Shown piece by piece: positions 45,162 to 54,989 of a stretch of 64,000 bases of DNA. Below the pieces are notes generated by a model that saw only the letters and a program-made list of their open reading frames with translations, searched no databases and had not been told where the DNA came from. The DNA comes from Chamaelirium japonicum. Lineage: Eukaryota; Streptophyta; Magnoliopsida; Liliales; Melanthiaceae. Within the stretch, counting starts at the first letter, position 1. The number at the start of each line of letters is the position of its first letter. The stretch lies in the NCBI GenBank assembly GCA_947650365.1, contig OX393553.1, positions 35,404,353 through 35,468,352 on the forward strand, in the 5' to 3' direction. The translations under genes and the position numbers were made by a program.

Positions 45162-45581
45162 CTATCCTTGGGTAACTGGCTCTCCACATAGCTCAAGTTG
45201 GGACACGATGTTAAATATTACAGAATTATATTCTGCGATCGATTTAAAATTTTGGTAGCGCAGGTTTATCCATTCATTCCTCGCTGCTGGAAGGATGGCA
45301 GCCCTTTGATGATCATATCTATCCCGTAGTGATTCCCACAGAATTAAAAGGTCTTCAATGGTTAAATATTCGTTCTTCAGGTCTACATGTAGGTGACGAC
45401 GTAAAAAGATTATCGCTTTAGCCTTGTCTTCAGGACTAAGGCTTTTTGTGCCTGTAGGCTTTATAATCGCCTTACCCAACTTGATTGATTGTAGATGGAG
45501 CTTGGCATCTAGCCTCCATGCTAAGTAATTATTGTCGTTGACATTAAGTGCGGCAAACTCCAACTTTGCAAGGTTAGACAT
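45162..45581 (-). pseudogene. copia gag N-terminal region
   Basis: ATG at 45579-45581 begins MSNLAKLEFAALNVNDNNYL and continues AWRLDAKLHLQSI, LWESLRDRYDHQ and EYNSVIFNIVSQLELCGE, the UBN2-type copia gag fold. A stop at 45162-45164 follows EPVTQG; downstream gag residues (ERPTATTISG) show that the ancestral protein was longer. Confidence 0.85.
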
Positions 45582-46030
45582 CTAGGAACAGAATAGGAGC
45601 CTAGTCAAAGGATAGATTAAAGACTATCGGATTCTAGGAACATCGAAATCCTAACCGTTATGGAACTACGGGTCCTCTACATAGTGGAAAAACTAGTTAA
45701 GATGTATCCATAGCCACATTGTACTGTCTCGACTAACAAGGGCCGAGCTCACACACAGGCTATGGATGAGGTTAAAGATTATCATTTTAACTAGTTGACA
45801 TGTGTCCATAAACAAATAATATTCGGTATTGGCACTCACAACAGTGAAAATCATTTTATCTAACAATGATAAAATTAATACACACTACAAGATATAAGAT
45901 ATCTATCTTGAATAACAAAGTGGAAAAATAGTCAACAAATAAAAATCACTTAAACCAATTTAATCAAGCAAGATATCTACCAACTATATGTTCATAAGCA
46001 AGTGATATGATATAATGAAACACAATTAGA
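45582..46030 (-). mobile_element. copia leader next to gag
   Basis: AT-rich non-coding DNA between gag and the tandem repeats. Confidence 0.5.
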
Positions 46031-46460
46031 GTTTGTAAGATCGGATCATTCCAATGTATCCGGAGCAGTCCCAAAAGCTAAGATCCATATTTGGATCGTC
46101 TAGATTGGGTCTAGATCGAGTTCACAAGCATATAACTAAAATCGATGGTCCATATTAAATATACATTAACTTATTTAAATTGATAAGATCGGACCATACT
46201 GATGAGTCCGAAATGGCCCAAATACTCAATAACCATATATAGATCGCTGAAAACGGATCTATATTGGACTCGAGATCACAATATCAAATTAAACGATTCA
46301 GATTAAAAGCATGTATTAAATAGTTTGAATTTGAAAAATCAGACCGTACCGATGCGTTCGGAATGATTCAAAAGTCAAGATCCATTCTTGGATCAATCAG
46401 ATCGGGTCAAGATTAGGCCCACAATCACAAAATAAAACTGACGGTCTAGATTAAATCAGA
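46031..46460. repeat. About 145-bp tandem repeat in the copia leader, three copies
   Basis: Units share agatcggaccatnccgatg then cggaatg.cccaaaa, gatccat.tttggatc and gggtc.agat. Copies start near 46038, 46188 and 46348. Confidence 0.75.
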
Positions 46461-46494
46461 TAGTAATGTATATGCGAATGCATACAAACTTAGA

Positions 46495-46650
46495 TGGGTC
46501 GGGTTTGAATTAACCACAGTCGGGTCGGGTCTGCTATATAATAGTCGGCTCTGTATAAATCAAGATCGGGTCTGTTATATAACAGTCGGGTTTGCTTATA
46601 CAGTAGTCGGGTCTGCTTATACAGTAGTCGGGTCGGGTCTGCCATTTAAA
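46495..46650. repeat. Short cagtcgggtctgctatata repeats in the copia leader
   Basis: At least five variants of agtcgggtctg followed by ctatataa or cttataca are visible. Confidence 0.75.
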
Positions 46651-47487
46651 TGGCTGATGGGTCCGGAATTAAAACTGAATTGGGTCGGGTTGGGTTTGTA
46701 TTGATTGGGTTTTAAAAACCCAAAAACCGTTGAATATGATATTATCTTCTCCGATGAGATCGGAGAAACCTAACCGATCGGAGATCAGATCGCCGCCGCT
46801 CGTGCGCCGTCCGCCACCGCTCGAGCAGGAGCAGACCGCCGCCGCACGCGCGCCGTCTGCCACCGCAGCTCGCGATCGCAGTGCCGCCGGTGGGCGCAGC
46901 CCGCTGCTGCTACCGGTGAGCGCAGCCGCCGTCGGTCACGCCGCAGGGAGCACCCGGCTGGGCTTCACGTCGGACGCCGCCGGTCCCGTCGCATGGAGTA
47001 GCCAAGTGACACCGGTGGGTCTGTGCGGCATGGAGCAACCGTCCGTCGGCATCATGCTCGCCGGTCCGGAGGTTCCGGCCACCGATTGGCCATAATGATG
47101 GCTCATGGTGGTACGATCTGGAGTGGATCGCGACAGGCAGAAAACAGAAGCTAGCAACATGCAAATCTCCGACGACATTCGTTCTCGCCGGAGTCAAAGA
47201 GCGATCTTTGGCGTACCTGGAGTGGATATTCGTTTGGTCGTCGTGTAACCGCAAGGTTTGCCGTGCTGTGATGTTCTTTGTCACACCGTTTTTTTTTTTG
47301 ATCTTCGTCTCTCCGATCTCTCCTCTATTGTTTCTCTTTTGTTCTGTGATATCGGCCCGAGCTCGGCGAGATCTGTCGTGCTCCGGAGATGATGGTGTCG
47401 TAGATGCACACAGGCGATGCTCTTTGCTTGCTGCACTCTCTCACGGTGTGGGATTGGTGGGGCTCGACAAAGCTCGTGCTGATAACG
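46651..47487 (-). mobile_element. GC-rich 5' leader of the copia element
   Basis: 46740-47100 is GC-rich. Its long frames (plus 46730-47095, minus 46910-47284) are low-complexity Ala/Arg/Pro with no domain. The minus-strand primer-site context cgttatcagcacgag abuts the LTR at 47488. Confidence 0.5.
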
Positions 47488-47659
47488 TGTTACGAGAGAG
47501 AGAGGAAGAAGGATGCAATCGGGATGGTGGCTGCGCTCTCACGAATCCGTGATCGCCTCTTGTTTATTCATAACACATATATAGAGAGTTAGGGATAAGG
47601 GATAGATGTGTCGGTTAGATGTATCCCACCAAAGTGGGCAGCCACATATATCCGTAACA
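47488..47659 (-). repeat. 5' LTR of the copia element
   Basis: 172 bp, differing from the left LTR at about four positions (for example cacgaatcc versus catgaatcc). Confidence 0.92.
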
Positions 47660-48261
47660 CTCAAAATATTATTTTATATCTACAATATTTTTTATATCTC
47701 CAATATTTTTTCGGGTTATGTGTCTAAGGTCCTTGACAATAGATCAGAGAGGTGAAAAGGACATGCAACATCTACCTTTCAACTAAGGTTCCTCAACAGC
47801 AGATCGGTTCGGTGAAAACCCCTTCCGAAATGCAAAAATTACCTCACCAATCCCCCAAATGCTCAAGCCTATCCTCTTCTTTGTTTCTTTTGAGAACGGA
47901 TGTGAGCAGACAGCGAAGGCGGGCACGAGCAGCACCACGAGTCATAGTTGCTCGTCACCACCACCCTGACGGCGGCGAGCAGCAGAGACGAGGCTTAGGG
48001 TTCGATAAAGAATTCATAGGCCTAGGCTTCATCCCATAGCCCATAGATCTTAGGTTTTAGGGTTAGGTCTAGGGTTCATCCCATGGCTATGGATCTTAGG
48101 TTTTAGGGTTAGGTTTAGGTCTAGTGCTTAGACTTAAGGTTTAGTTGAGTTTAGAAAGGAGTGGCACGAAATGAAAATTTGAGGTGCTGTGAGAGGAAAT
48201 TATGTCCACATGGTTGTCTGTCCTTTAAGTTAAACCGATCTCTTGTTAGGGACGATTCACT
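47660..48261. other. Non-coding DNA with telomere-like degenerate repeats
   Basis: 47660-47710 continues the CT/AT array. 48040-48125 reads cttaggttttagggttaggt twice, resembling degenerate TTTAGGG. The frame at 47752-48039 is not recognised. Confidence 0.5.
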
Positions 48262-48430
48262 AAGTCCCAAATATATTTCCTTCTAGAATATTCTCTCTGT
48301 AACAATTTCCTCTCTAAAATATATTTTCTATATAACATTCTCTCTCTATAATATTTTCTCTCTTTATAATTGTTTCTCTTTATAATAATTTCTCTATATA
48401 ACAAGCATTATTCACAATATTCTCTCTTAA
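48262..48430. repeat. tctctctataatattt array, middle segment
   Basis: Irregular copies of ttctctctataatatt up to the left end of the Harbinger element region. Confidence 0.75.
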
Positions 48431-49035
48431 TTACTTGTTTGACGCCCTGTCTCAGGAACTCAAAAGCAAAAAAATTTAGGGTGCGTTTGGCATCAGTTTT
48501 GAAATTTCTAGTTTTGGTTTTGAAATACCAAAAACCAGTTTTCAGCAAAACCAGTTTTAGCTTATCCATAACCAGTTTTGTGCTCAAAATCAGTTTTGCA
48601 ATTATGTGTGTTTGGCTGATTCAATACAAAACTGATTTTGATCATAATTAGCAATCGTGACTCAAGTGTTACAAGGTTTTTCATTTACGAGGGAACAAGC
48701 AAACATGCATGCTCTGTTACGGAAAAAACTTGGGCATTAGCCCATTTCCGACGAGCATTCTATGAAGGCCAAAGTAAAGCACAGAGTTCATCTCAGTGAG
48801 CCAACGACCCACTGCATCATCACAAATAAGAACCCCATCATGAAGACAAGTTTAAAAAGTATTACAACAAACCAACATAAGAACCCCATCATGAAGACAA
48901 GTTCAAAAAGTATCCCATCTGATGTATGTCTCTTACAAGCCAACACACAACATAAGAACCCCATCATGAAGACAAGTTCAAAAAGTATTACAACAAATCA
49001 AAATGAAAAATACGTAATATGAGACCCTAATACAA

Positions 49036-50366
49036 TCAAATGATTCCTGCAATTCCTTCTGATGCTGCCATTGCATTGGCCAATGACTTTCTGAATTTTG
49101 TCATTTGGTTGTCCCGACCTCTAAGCACAACGCCCTCATTCTCACCATTACCACCACCACCATCATCATCATCCAAAACATCCTCTTCATCAGTACCATC
49201 GCTAATAATCATATCATTATTATCATATTGGGTGAATAAGAAATCCCTTGTAGCCTCCTGTTTAATAAAATTATGCAGTGCACATGCAGCAATGACAATC
49301 TTCACTTGCGTCCGAAATGGATATGAAGTCATACGTACCAAGATTGGCCACCTTTTCTTCAAAACGCCGAAGCATCGCTCGATGACATTCCTCAGTGAGG
49401 AGTGGGCATGGTTAAATAACTCCATTGCACCTTCCGTTTTCCCACCAACACGATGAAAGTCTGGTATATGGTATCTGACTCCACGAAATGGCGAAAGATA
49501 TCCCGTCATGTTCTTATAACCCGAGTCTACGACGTAATATTTGCCTAAGAATAGAATAAGTTACATATAAAAAAATACACAATATAAAGTATAAAGTGAT
49601 AAACAAACATAAGACATTTAGATATACCTGGAGGGGGGTGAGGAAATTTTATATTCGGATTCCGTATTGCTTCAACCAAAATCCTGCCATCATGTGCTGT
49701 TCCCTCCCAACCTGCCTGTACAAATGTAAAACACATATCGAAGGAGCAAACAGCAAGTACGTTTTGTGTTACTTCATTATTCCTGCCAGATCGATATGGG
49801 ATTTGTTTTTCTACTGGAATTACTGCATTTATATGGGTTCCATCAATTGCACCGATACAATCCTTAAACCATGGCATGAATCTTTTATTGTTATAAATCT
49901 CCATTGGTGTCTCGTTGAAAGACGGTGGTACAATAAGCTCCTTGGAAAACTCAATAATAGCCTCTAACACATTATTAAAATGCCGACTAATTGTCTCTGA
50001 AGAATGGTTGAACCTATCACATGCATCAAAGTTACTCCAGTTATGAGCAATAATAATAATAAATATTGCTAATTGCTCCTCTACGGACACATTTTGTGTA
50101 TCCTTCAACAACCCTCTCTCTTTGAGTGCTTGAACTAATTTAAGAAATACATTTCTGCTCATTCGAAGTATCCTATGAACACGTCTATGGTATGTTCCAT
50201 GATCTAAAAGGCCCTTAACATACTTATGTCCCGTCTCCTCCGATGTGAACATCCGTTGTCGAGATATACGTGGTTTTTCAATATATTCTATAAACTCCAA
50301 AAACATCCTATCGATTACGATAGATGTCAACACATCATCTTCGTCTTTACTCAACACAATGTCCAT
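49036..50366 (-). CDS. PIF/Harbinger transposase (ALP1-like), two exons, intact
   Basis: Exon 1 is 50366-49628 and exon 2 is 49544-49036. The 83-bp intron (49545-49627) has gtatat and cttag ends, and splicing restores PG plus KYYVVDSGY. The 415-residue product keeps all DDE positions: D in CIGAIDGTHI, D in VVDSGYKN and E in IERCFGVLKKRW. An N-terminal helical region includes RMSRNVFLKLVQALKERGLL and SSETISRHFNNVLEAI. The C-terminus is acidic (DEEDVLDDDDGGGG) and ends SLANAMAASEGIAGII. tgaacag just before the ATG suggests a 5' UTR intron acceptor. The enzyme would cut and paste the element, or it may be a domesticated relative. The same intron position occurs in the decayed copy at 19079-20369. 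Confidence 0.88.
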
Positions 50367-50585
50367 TGCACCTGTTCATTCAAAATAAAGGGTGAACATT
50401 AAAACTTTCTCTTTGACATCTGGTACATACAAAAAAAATATGTAATTAAAACTTGAGTGTCTGGATGTGTTGGGTATATGTTCATTCTAAATCATATGCA
50501 TGTGTAGATGGATGTAGCACAAAGAGTTGCATGCATGTACCACCTGATGCGGTTCCATGATAATAAAGGATATGGCCTCCATGTT

Positions 50586-50617
<32 letters not shown>

Positions 50618-51246
50618 TAATGCCAAGTCTCCCAAGAATAACAGCAGTAATAATAAATACTTGAAAGGCTTGGGCCCTTACTCTCCTAAGAAGCCAAGTC
50701 TGTAGCTAGTTGTGAGCAATTCCTTCAGCTGTGGCCACCAAAAGTTTCCCAAAAGAAGGATATCGACAAGCTTTCATTCTCCCAAGATGCCACAACAGAA
50801 AGTACTTGAAGGGCTTGGGCCCTAACTCTCATCTTAATTTCAGCAATTGGTGTAGAACCAAATTCATTCAGAATAAAGGGTTTGATTTCAGAACCCTTGA
50901 TCCAAGAGAGAGAATTCCAAATCACAGAGGTGAAAATTAACAAGGACCGGTGATTTGACCGTAAAATCAGAGGCGAGGAAGAGGAAAAAAAAAACAAAAA
51001 CAAAAAATGAGGGACCAAATTTGTTCCCAATAAAAAAAAAAAGAGAACCAGTATGAAATGAGATGGAAAGTAAAAGATGAAATGCTTGAACAAGCTCACA
51101 AATTATAAAACGCAAAGTAGCTTACAACTACAAAACTATTAAGATTCCAACATTCGAACCCAACCCAGATTCGACTAAGAGCCAATGGATCAAAACAACA
51201 CCTCGGATCGAGAAAAAGGAAACAGTCGAACATGACATCTGCATCC
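50367..51246. other. Upstream part of the Harbinger element
   Basis: Contains a catacata microsatellite (50579-50606) and AT-rich DNA. 50517-50536 (gcacaaagagttgcatgcat) recurs exactly at 53324-53343. Confidence 0.5.
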
Positions 51247-51412
51247 ATCACTGCCTGGCTTGTGCACCACCATACCCACCACCATAACCAGGTTGCCCAC
51301 CGGGAAGGCCATTCACCTAACCAGCTGTGTATCCTCCCTGTGAAGGATCAGACCTCCAAAAAGCAGGATAGCCTGAGCTCGCATCACCGTAGCCACCGCC
51401 CATGTATCCGGG
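51247..51412 (-). pseudogene. Fragment of a glycine-rich (RNA-binding type) protein C-terminus
   Basis: The minus strand reads GYMGGGYGDASSGYPAFWRS, then DPSQGGYTAG, an in-frame TAG, VNGLPGGQPGYGGGYGG and AQARQ with a stop. Gly/Tyr-rich tails of this form end plant hnRNP-like RNA-binding proteins, but no RRM is visible upstream. It lies inside a Harbinger-type element, so a captured 3' exon is my inference. Confidence 0.4.
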
Positions 51413-52690
51413 ACAGGAAATCAGTAATATATCGAGAATTATATTCGAGAAAAATAGCAGTTCAATTGAAGTATAGACATCACAGGAGTGCTAAAATCAG
51501 TCTGAATTCCGGTTCGAAAGGTTTGAAACCTCGAAAAATTTCACAAAACTCCAGATATATCGGAAACTATGGCAATATAATCAGAGAAGGTTTAAAATCA
51601 GTCTGAATTCAATTCAGTAGTACAAATTAAGTTGGAAATAGATCAAAAATACCCAAATGCAGTCCAAAATGAGAACAAATAGCTTCAGTGCTGGGTCTCC
51701 AACTATTGATCAATTCCTCAATTCCTCAAAAATACCCAAATGCAGCAGGAATCTGACGATCCATTTGTAACTATGTTACGATAATTGCCTGAAAAGAAAT
51801 AATATATCAAATATATATATATATATATACTGTACACTCTAGCTAATACATCGAAAACGTATGTTAGAAACAAATCCCTTGTTGTAATCCATTGATTACA
51901 ATATAGCAGTTAAAATGTGAAAAGTATAGAAAATTAGGAATTAAATCAAGGAATTACAGGTTTTGAAGACATAAAATAAGGAATTCATACCAATGCTTAA
52001 GGACCATTCTTTTATGTCTATTTTTTACATCTTTAGTAATCAATGCTATTTTTCCCACTTATCCTTTGATAACGAAAAAAAAAATCATTTAGGGCCAGGT
52101 TTGGGCTTAGGCTTCACGGCCACGCACAAACGACCGGGATCATGCCAAGCTTGAAATGCTGATCCTCATTACTGATGAAGGACTAACCGCTCAACATGAC
52201 CTAACAAGATATGTTGATCCACAATATAAGGATTAAAAGGCACTAATTCACACACTCAACAGAATCGAAAGCAAAACATCACAGATTTCGAACAGAAGAA
52301 GCAAATTCACCAAAAGAAGTAGCCAAAGATAGATTGACATCAATAGAATTCAGCAAGCTGAGAGAAAACAGAGCACTCAGACAGAAACAATTGATAATTC
52401 GATGAATCGGGCTGCCAAAACCTCCTACCGATCGCAGAATTCAGAACCTAGATAGAAATTTAGGTGGATTAATGATACCCCAGTTGATTTAAACGATGCC
52501 TTTCTTAAAAATAAAAATAAAAAAGACCCATAATTCCACAATCTAAAAGAGCCCTCAACATGAGACATTTCATCCATCCAAAACAAAAGACAATTCAAAA
52601 ACAGAAAAAAAAACAAAGCAAAAACCCATCTTTGTATCAAGGTAAATCATATATGAGGCATCCAACAAATTCGGCTAAAAAAACCATAGA
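51413..52690. other. AT-rich interior of the Harbinger element
   Basis: No coding region is visible; an (AT)n run is at 51811-51829. 51490-51610 holds two copies of aaatcagtctgaattc. Confidence 0.5.
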
Positions 52691-53095
52691 TGGGGGCTCA
52701 CCGAGATTTCTGATGGATGATCGGAGATCGGAGAAGTGACTGGCAATCGGAGGAGGAGCGGTCGGGTTGCTCGAAGATCGGCTGAGGGATGATCGGAGAT
52801 CGGAGGAGAAGTGACCGGCAATCGGAGGAGGAGCGGCCGGGCTGCTCGATGATCGGCTGAGGGATGATCAGAGGAGGCGAAGTGAACGGCGATCAGAGGA
52901 GGAGCAACTGGGGGAGGAGCGATCGGGCTGCTATCACCGACGACCGGGCTGCTCTCTGCTCTCACCGACGACCGAGCTGCTCTCACCGACGACCGGGCTG
53001 CTCTCACCGAGTGACCGGGGCTGCTCTCACCGGCAATCGGAGGAGGAGCGGCCGGGCTGCTCTCTGCTCGATGAGGAGAGGAAGAAGAGGCCACG
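52691..53095. repeat. GC-rich short repeats in the Harbinger 5' region
   Basis: Repeated gatcggaggaggagcggccg, gggctgctctcaccgacgac and similar units occur. The minus frame 52675-53106 is repetitive Ser/Pro/Ala and not called as a gene, though it could contribute a non-coding first exon of the transposase gene. Confidence 0.7.
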
Positions 53096-53349
53096 CCCCT
53101 CTTCAAACCCTAACCCGATGGTTAAGGCGTCGCTGGAGAAACAGAAACACAACCCGAAAAGCAGAAATTTTCTGCTTTTCGGTTTTAACCCTTTTCCGGT
53201 TTTAGTTTTACAGAACGGGTTTTGTAACCGGATGCCAAACAGACTTTTGGGTGGGGTTTAAAACTAGTTTAGACACCGAACTAGTTTTGACCCAAAACCG
53301 GGTGTTCAAAACGGATGCCAAACGCACAAAGAGTTGCATGCATACAAAA

Positions 53350-54330
53350 CCCGTTCTTTATGATATTTTCTCTGTATAATATTTTTTCCTCTTTATGTCA
53401 TTTTCTTACACTACAATATTTTTTTTTTCTAAAAAATTCTCTCTATAATATTTTCTCTCTCTAAAATATTCTCTTTCTATAAATTTTTCTCTCTAAAATA
53501 TCATATTCTACAATATTATCTTTCTACAACATTTCTCTCTCTAAAATATTCTCTCTGTATACTATTTTCTCTTTCTAAAATATTCTTTCTATAATATTTT
53601 CTCTCTTGAATATTTTCTCTCTCTATGATATCTTCTCTCCCATAATTAATATTTTTCTCCCCTCTATGTTAATTTCTCTCTCTATAATATTTCTTTTCTA
53701 AATTTTACACTCTAATATTCTCTCTCTCTAAAATATTCTCTTTCTATAATATTTTCTCTCTCTAAAACATCATATTTCTATAAAGTTTTCACTCTATAAC
53801 ATTTCTCTCCCTAAAATATTCTTTTTTATAATATTTTCTCTCTCTAAAATATTCTATTTCTATTATATTTTCTCTCTCTATGATATCTTCTCTCTCTATT
53901 ATTAATAATTTTCTCCTCTCTATATTTTTTTCTCTCTCTATAATATTTTCTATCTAAACTACTCTCTATAACATATTCTTTCTCTAAAATATTATATTTC
54001 TATAATATTTTCTCTCTCTATAATATTTTCTCTCTCTACCATATTTTTTTTTCTACAATATTTTCTCTCTTTAATATTTCCTCTCTATAATATTTTTATC
54101 TTCAATATTTTCTCTCACTATATATTTATTTATTTAATACTCTCTATCTATATTCTTCTCTTTAGAATTTTCTCTCTTTATAATATTTTTATATCTATCA
54201 TATATTTTCTCTAAAGTATTCTTTCTATAATAATTTTCTCTCTCTACAATATGATATGTATATATTCTCCCGGTTTTAATTTTTTCTCTTTACAATAGTT
54301 TCTCTCTACAACATATATGTTATTTACAAT
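53350..54330. repeat. tctctctataatattt array, right segment
   Basis: Nearly 1 kb of irregular 16 to 18 bp units (ttctctctctaaaatatt, ttctctctataatatt), with no coding sequence. Confidence 0.88.
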
Positions 54331-54558
54331 AATTGTTTTTAATTATTGTTTTGCCTTCTTGCCTCAAGAACCCAAAAGAAGAATCCAAAAGTAGAAAATT
54401 TCTGCTTTTGGGTTTTGATGATTTTCTGGTTTTGGTTTTGGAAAACCAATTTTCTAATCGAATCCCAAACGCACTAAAATCTTATACCAAAACCAGTTTG
54501 GCAAGTGGAACTAGTTTTGACGCAAAACTAGGCCTCCAAAGCCAATGCCAAACACACC
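54331..54558. repeat. Right end of the CT-array TIR element
   Basis: caaaactggtt/aaaaccag-type DNA with two outward ends, one at 54470 (cccaaacgcac) and one at 54542-54558 (ccaatgccaaacacacc). The latter pairs best with the left end at 39896. Confidence 0.5.
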
Positions 54559-54928
54559 CTTATTTTTTGGGGGTTCTAGTGGTTTTCAGGTTTTGATTTT
54601 GAAAAAACAACTTTCTAACCGGATCCCAAACATGCCCAGTATGTAATTTCAAAATCAGTTTGGCAAGTGGAACCGGTTTTGACGCAACCAAGTGTCCAAA
54701 ACCAATGCATGCATGGCTGTACAATTGCTGGAGTAGGACAAGGTTGAAATCTGTTGTCGAAACAAATTAGCATGGTCACCAAATGGGGCAGATGGATGAT
54801 GATGAGTAAGCATTAGCGAAAGAATGGAAAGCAGCACGGATCAATGGGTTGATCTTTTATTAGAACCACTGAGAAGGTTGTTCACTGAATCACATGAATA
54901 TGCATTCAAGGTTGAATTAATAAGCCCT
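54559..54928. other. LINE target flank with a short open frame
   Basis: 54559-54710 repeats aaaaccag-type DNA. A frame from 54824 reads MESSTDQWVDLLLEPLRRLF and then TESHEYAFKVELISPKR up to the LINE target site; it is cut by the LINE and does not continue past it. It looks protein-like but I do not recognise it. Confidence 0.35.
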
Positions 54929-54989
54929 AAAAGAACAATAGTGAGGCGAAACATTAGGCTAGAGTTTCTAACCGATTATTCCGGTAGCG

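Larger units (their letters stand above)
41524..47659 (-). mobile_element. Defective Ty1/copia retrotransposon
   Basis: Two 172-bp LTRs (41524-41695 and 47488-47659), differing at about four bases, are flanked by perfect ctcaa duplications (41519-41523 and 47660-47664). A minus-strand polypurine tract (aagggggag) borders the left LTR. The right LTR is bordered by the complement of cgttatcagcacgag, a primer-site context seen in plant copia elements. Coding remnants run right to left: gag, zinc knuckle, protease/pre-integrase, connector, RT and RNase H. The integrase core is missing and many stops are present, so it cannot move alone. Confidence 0.93.
48479..53327 (-). mobile_element. PIF/Harbinger-type transposon with intact transposase gene
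   Basis: The left end gtgcgtttggcatcagtttt (48481) and the complement of the right end (53308-53327, gtgcgtttggcatccgtttt) are inverted repeats extending about 24 bases with one mismatch. aaccagtttt-type subterminal DNA lies inside both. The transposase gene reads on the minus strand (49036-50366). No Myb-like second gene was recognised. A clear 3-bp target duplication was not found (tta left, aaa right), so exact ends are uncertain. Confidence 0.7.
39896..54558. mobile_element. Possible large TIR element built around CT-rich arrays
   Basis: The left end ggtgcgtttggcattgg (39896-39912) and the complement of the right end (54542-54558, ggtgtgtttggcattgg) match at 16 of 17 bases. Flanks ttg and tta are close to the TWA target of Harbinger elements. 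Inside, both ends carry aaccagtttt/aaaactggtt-type DNA, then TCTCTCTATAATATTT arrays. The interior now holds a TRIM, a copia element and another Harbinger-type element. Similar ends occur elsewhere in this stretch, so pairing these two is an inference. Confidence 0.4.
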
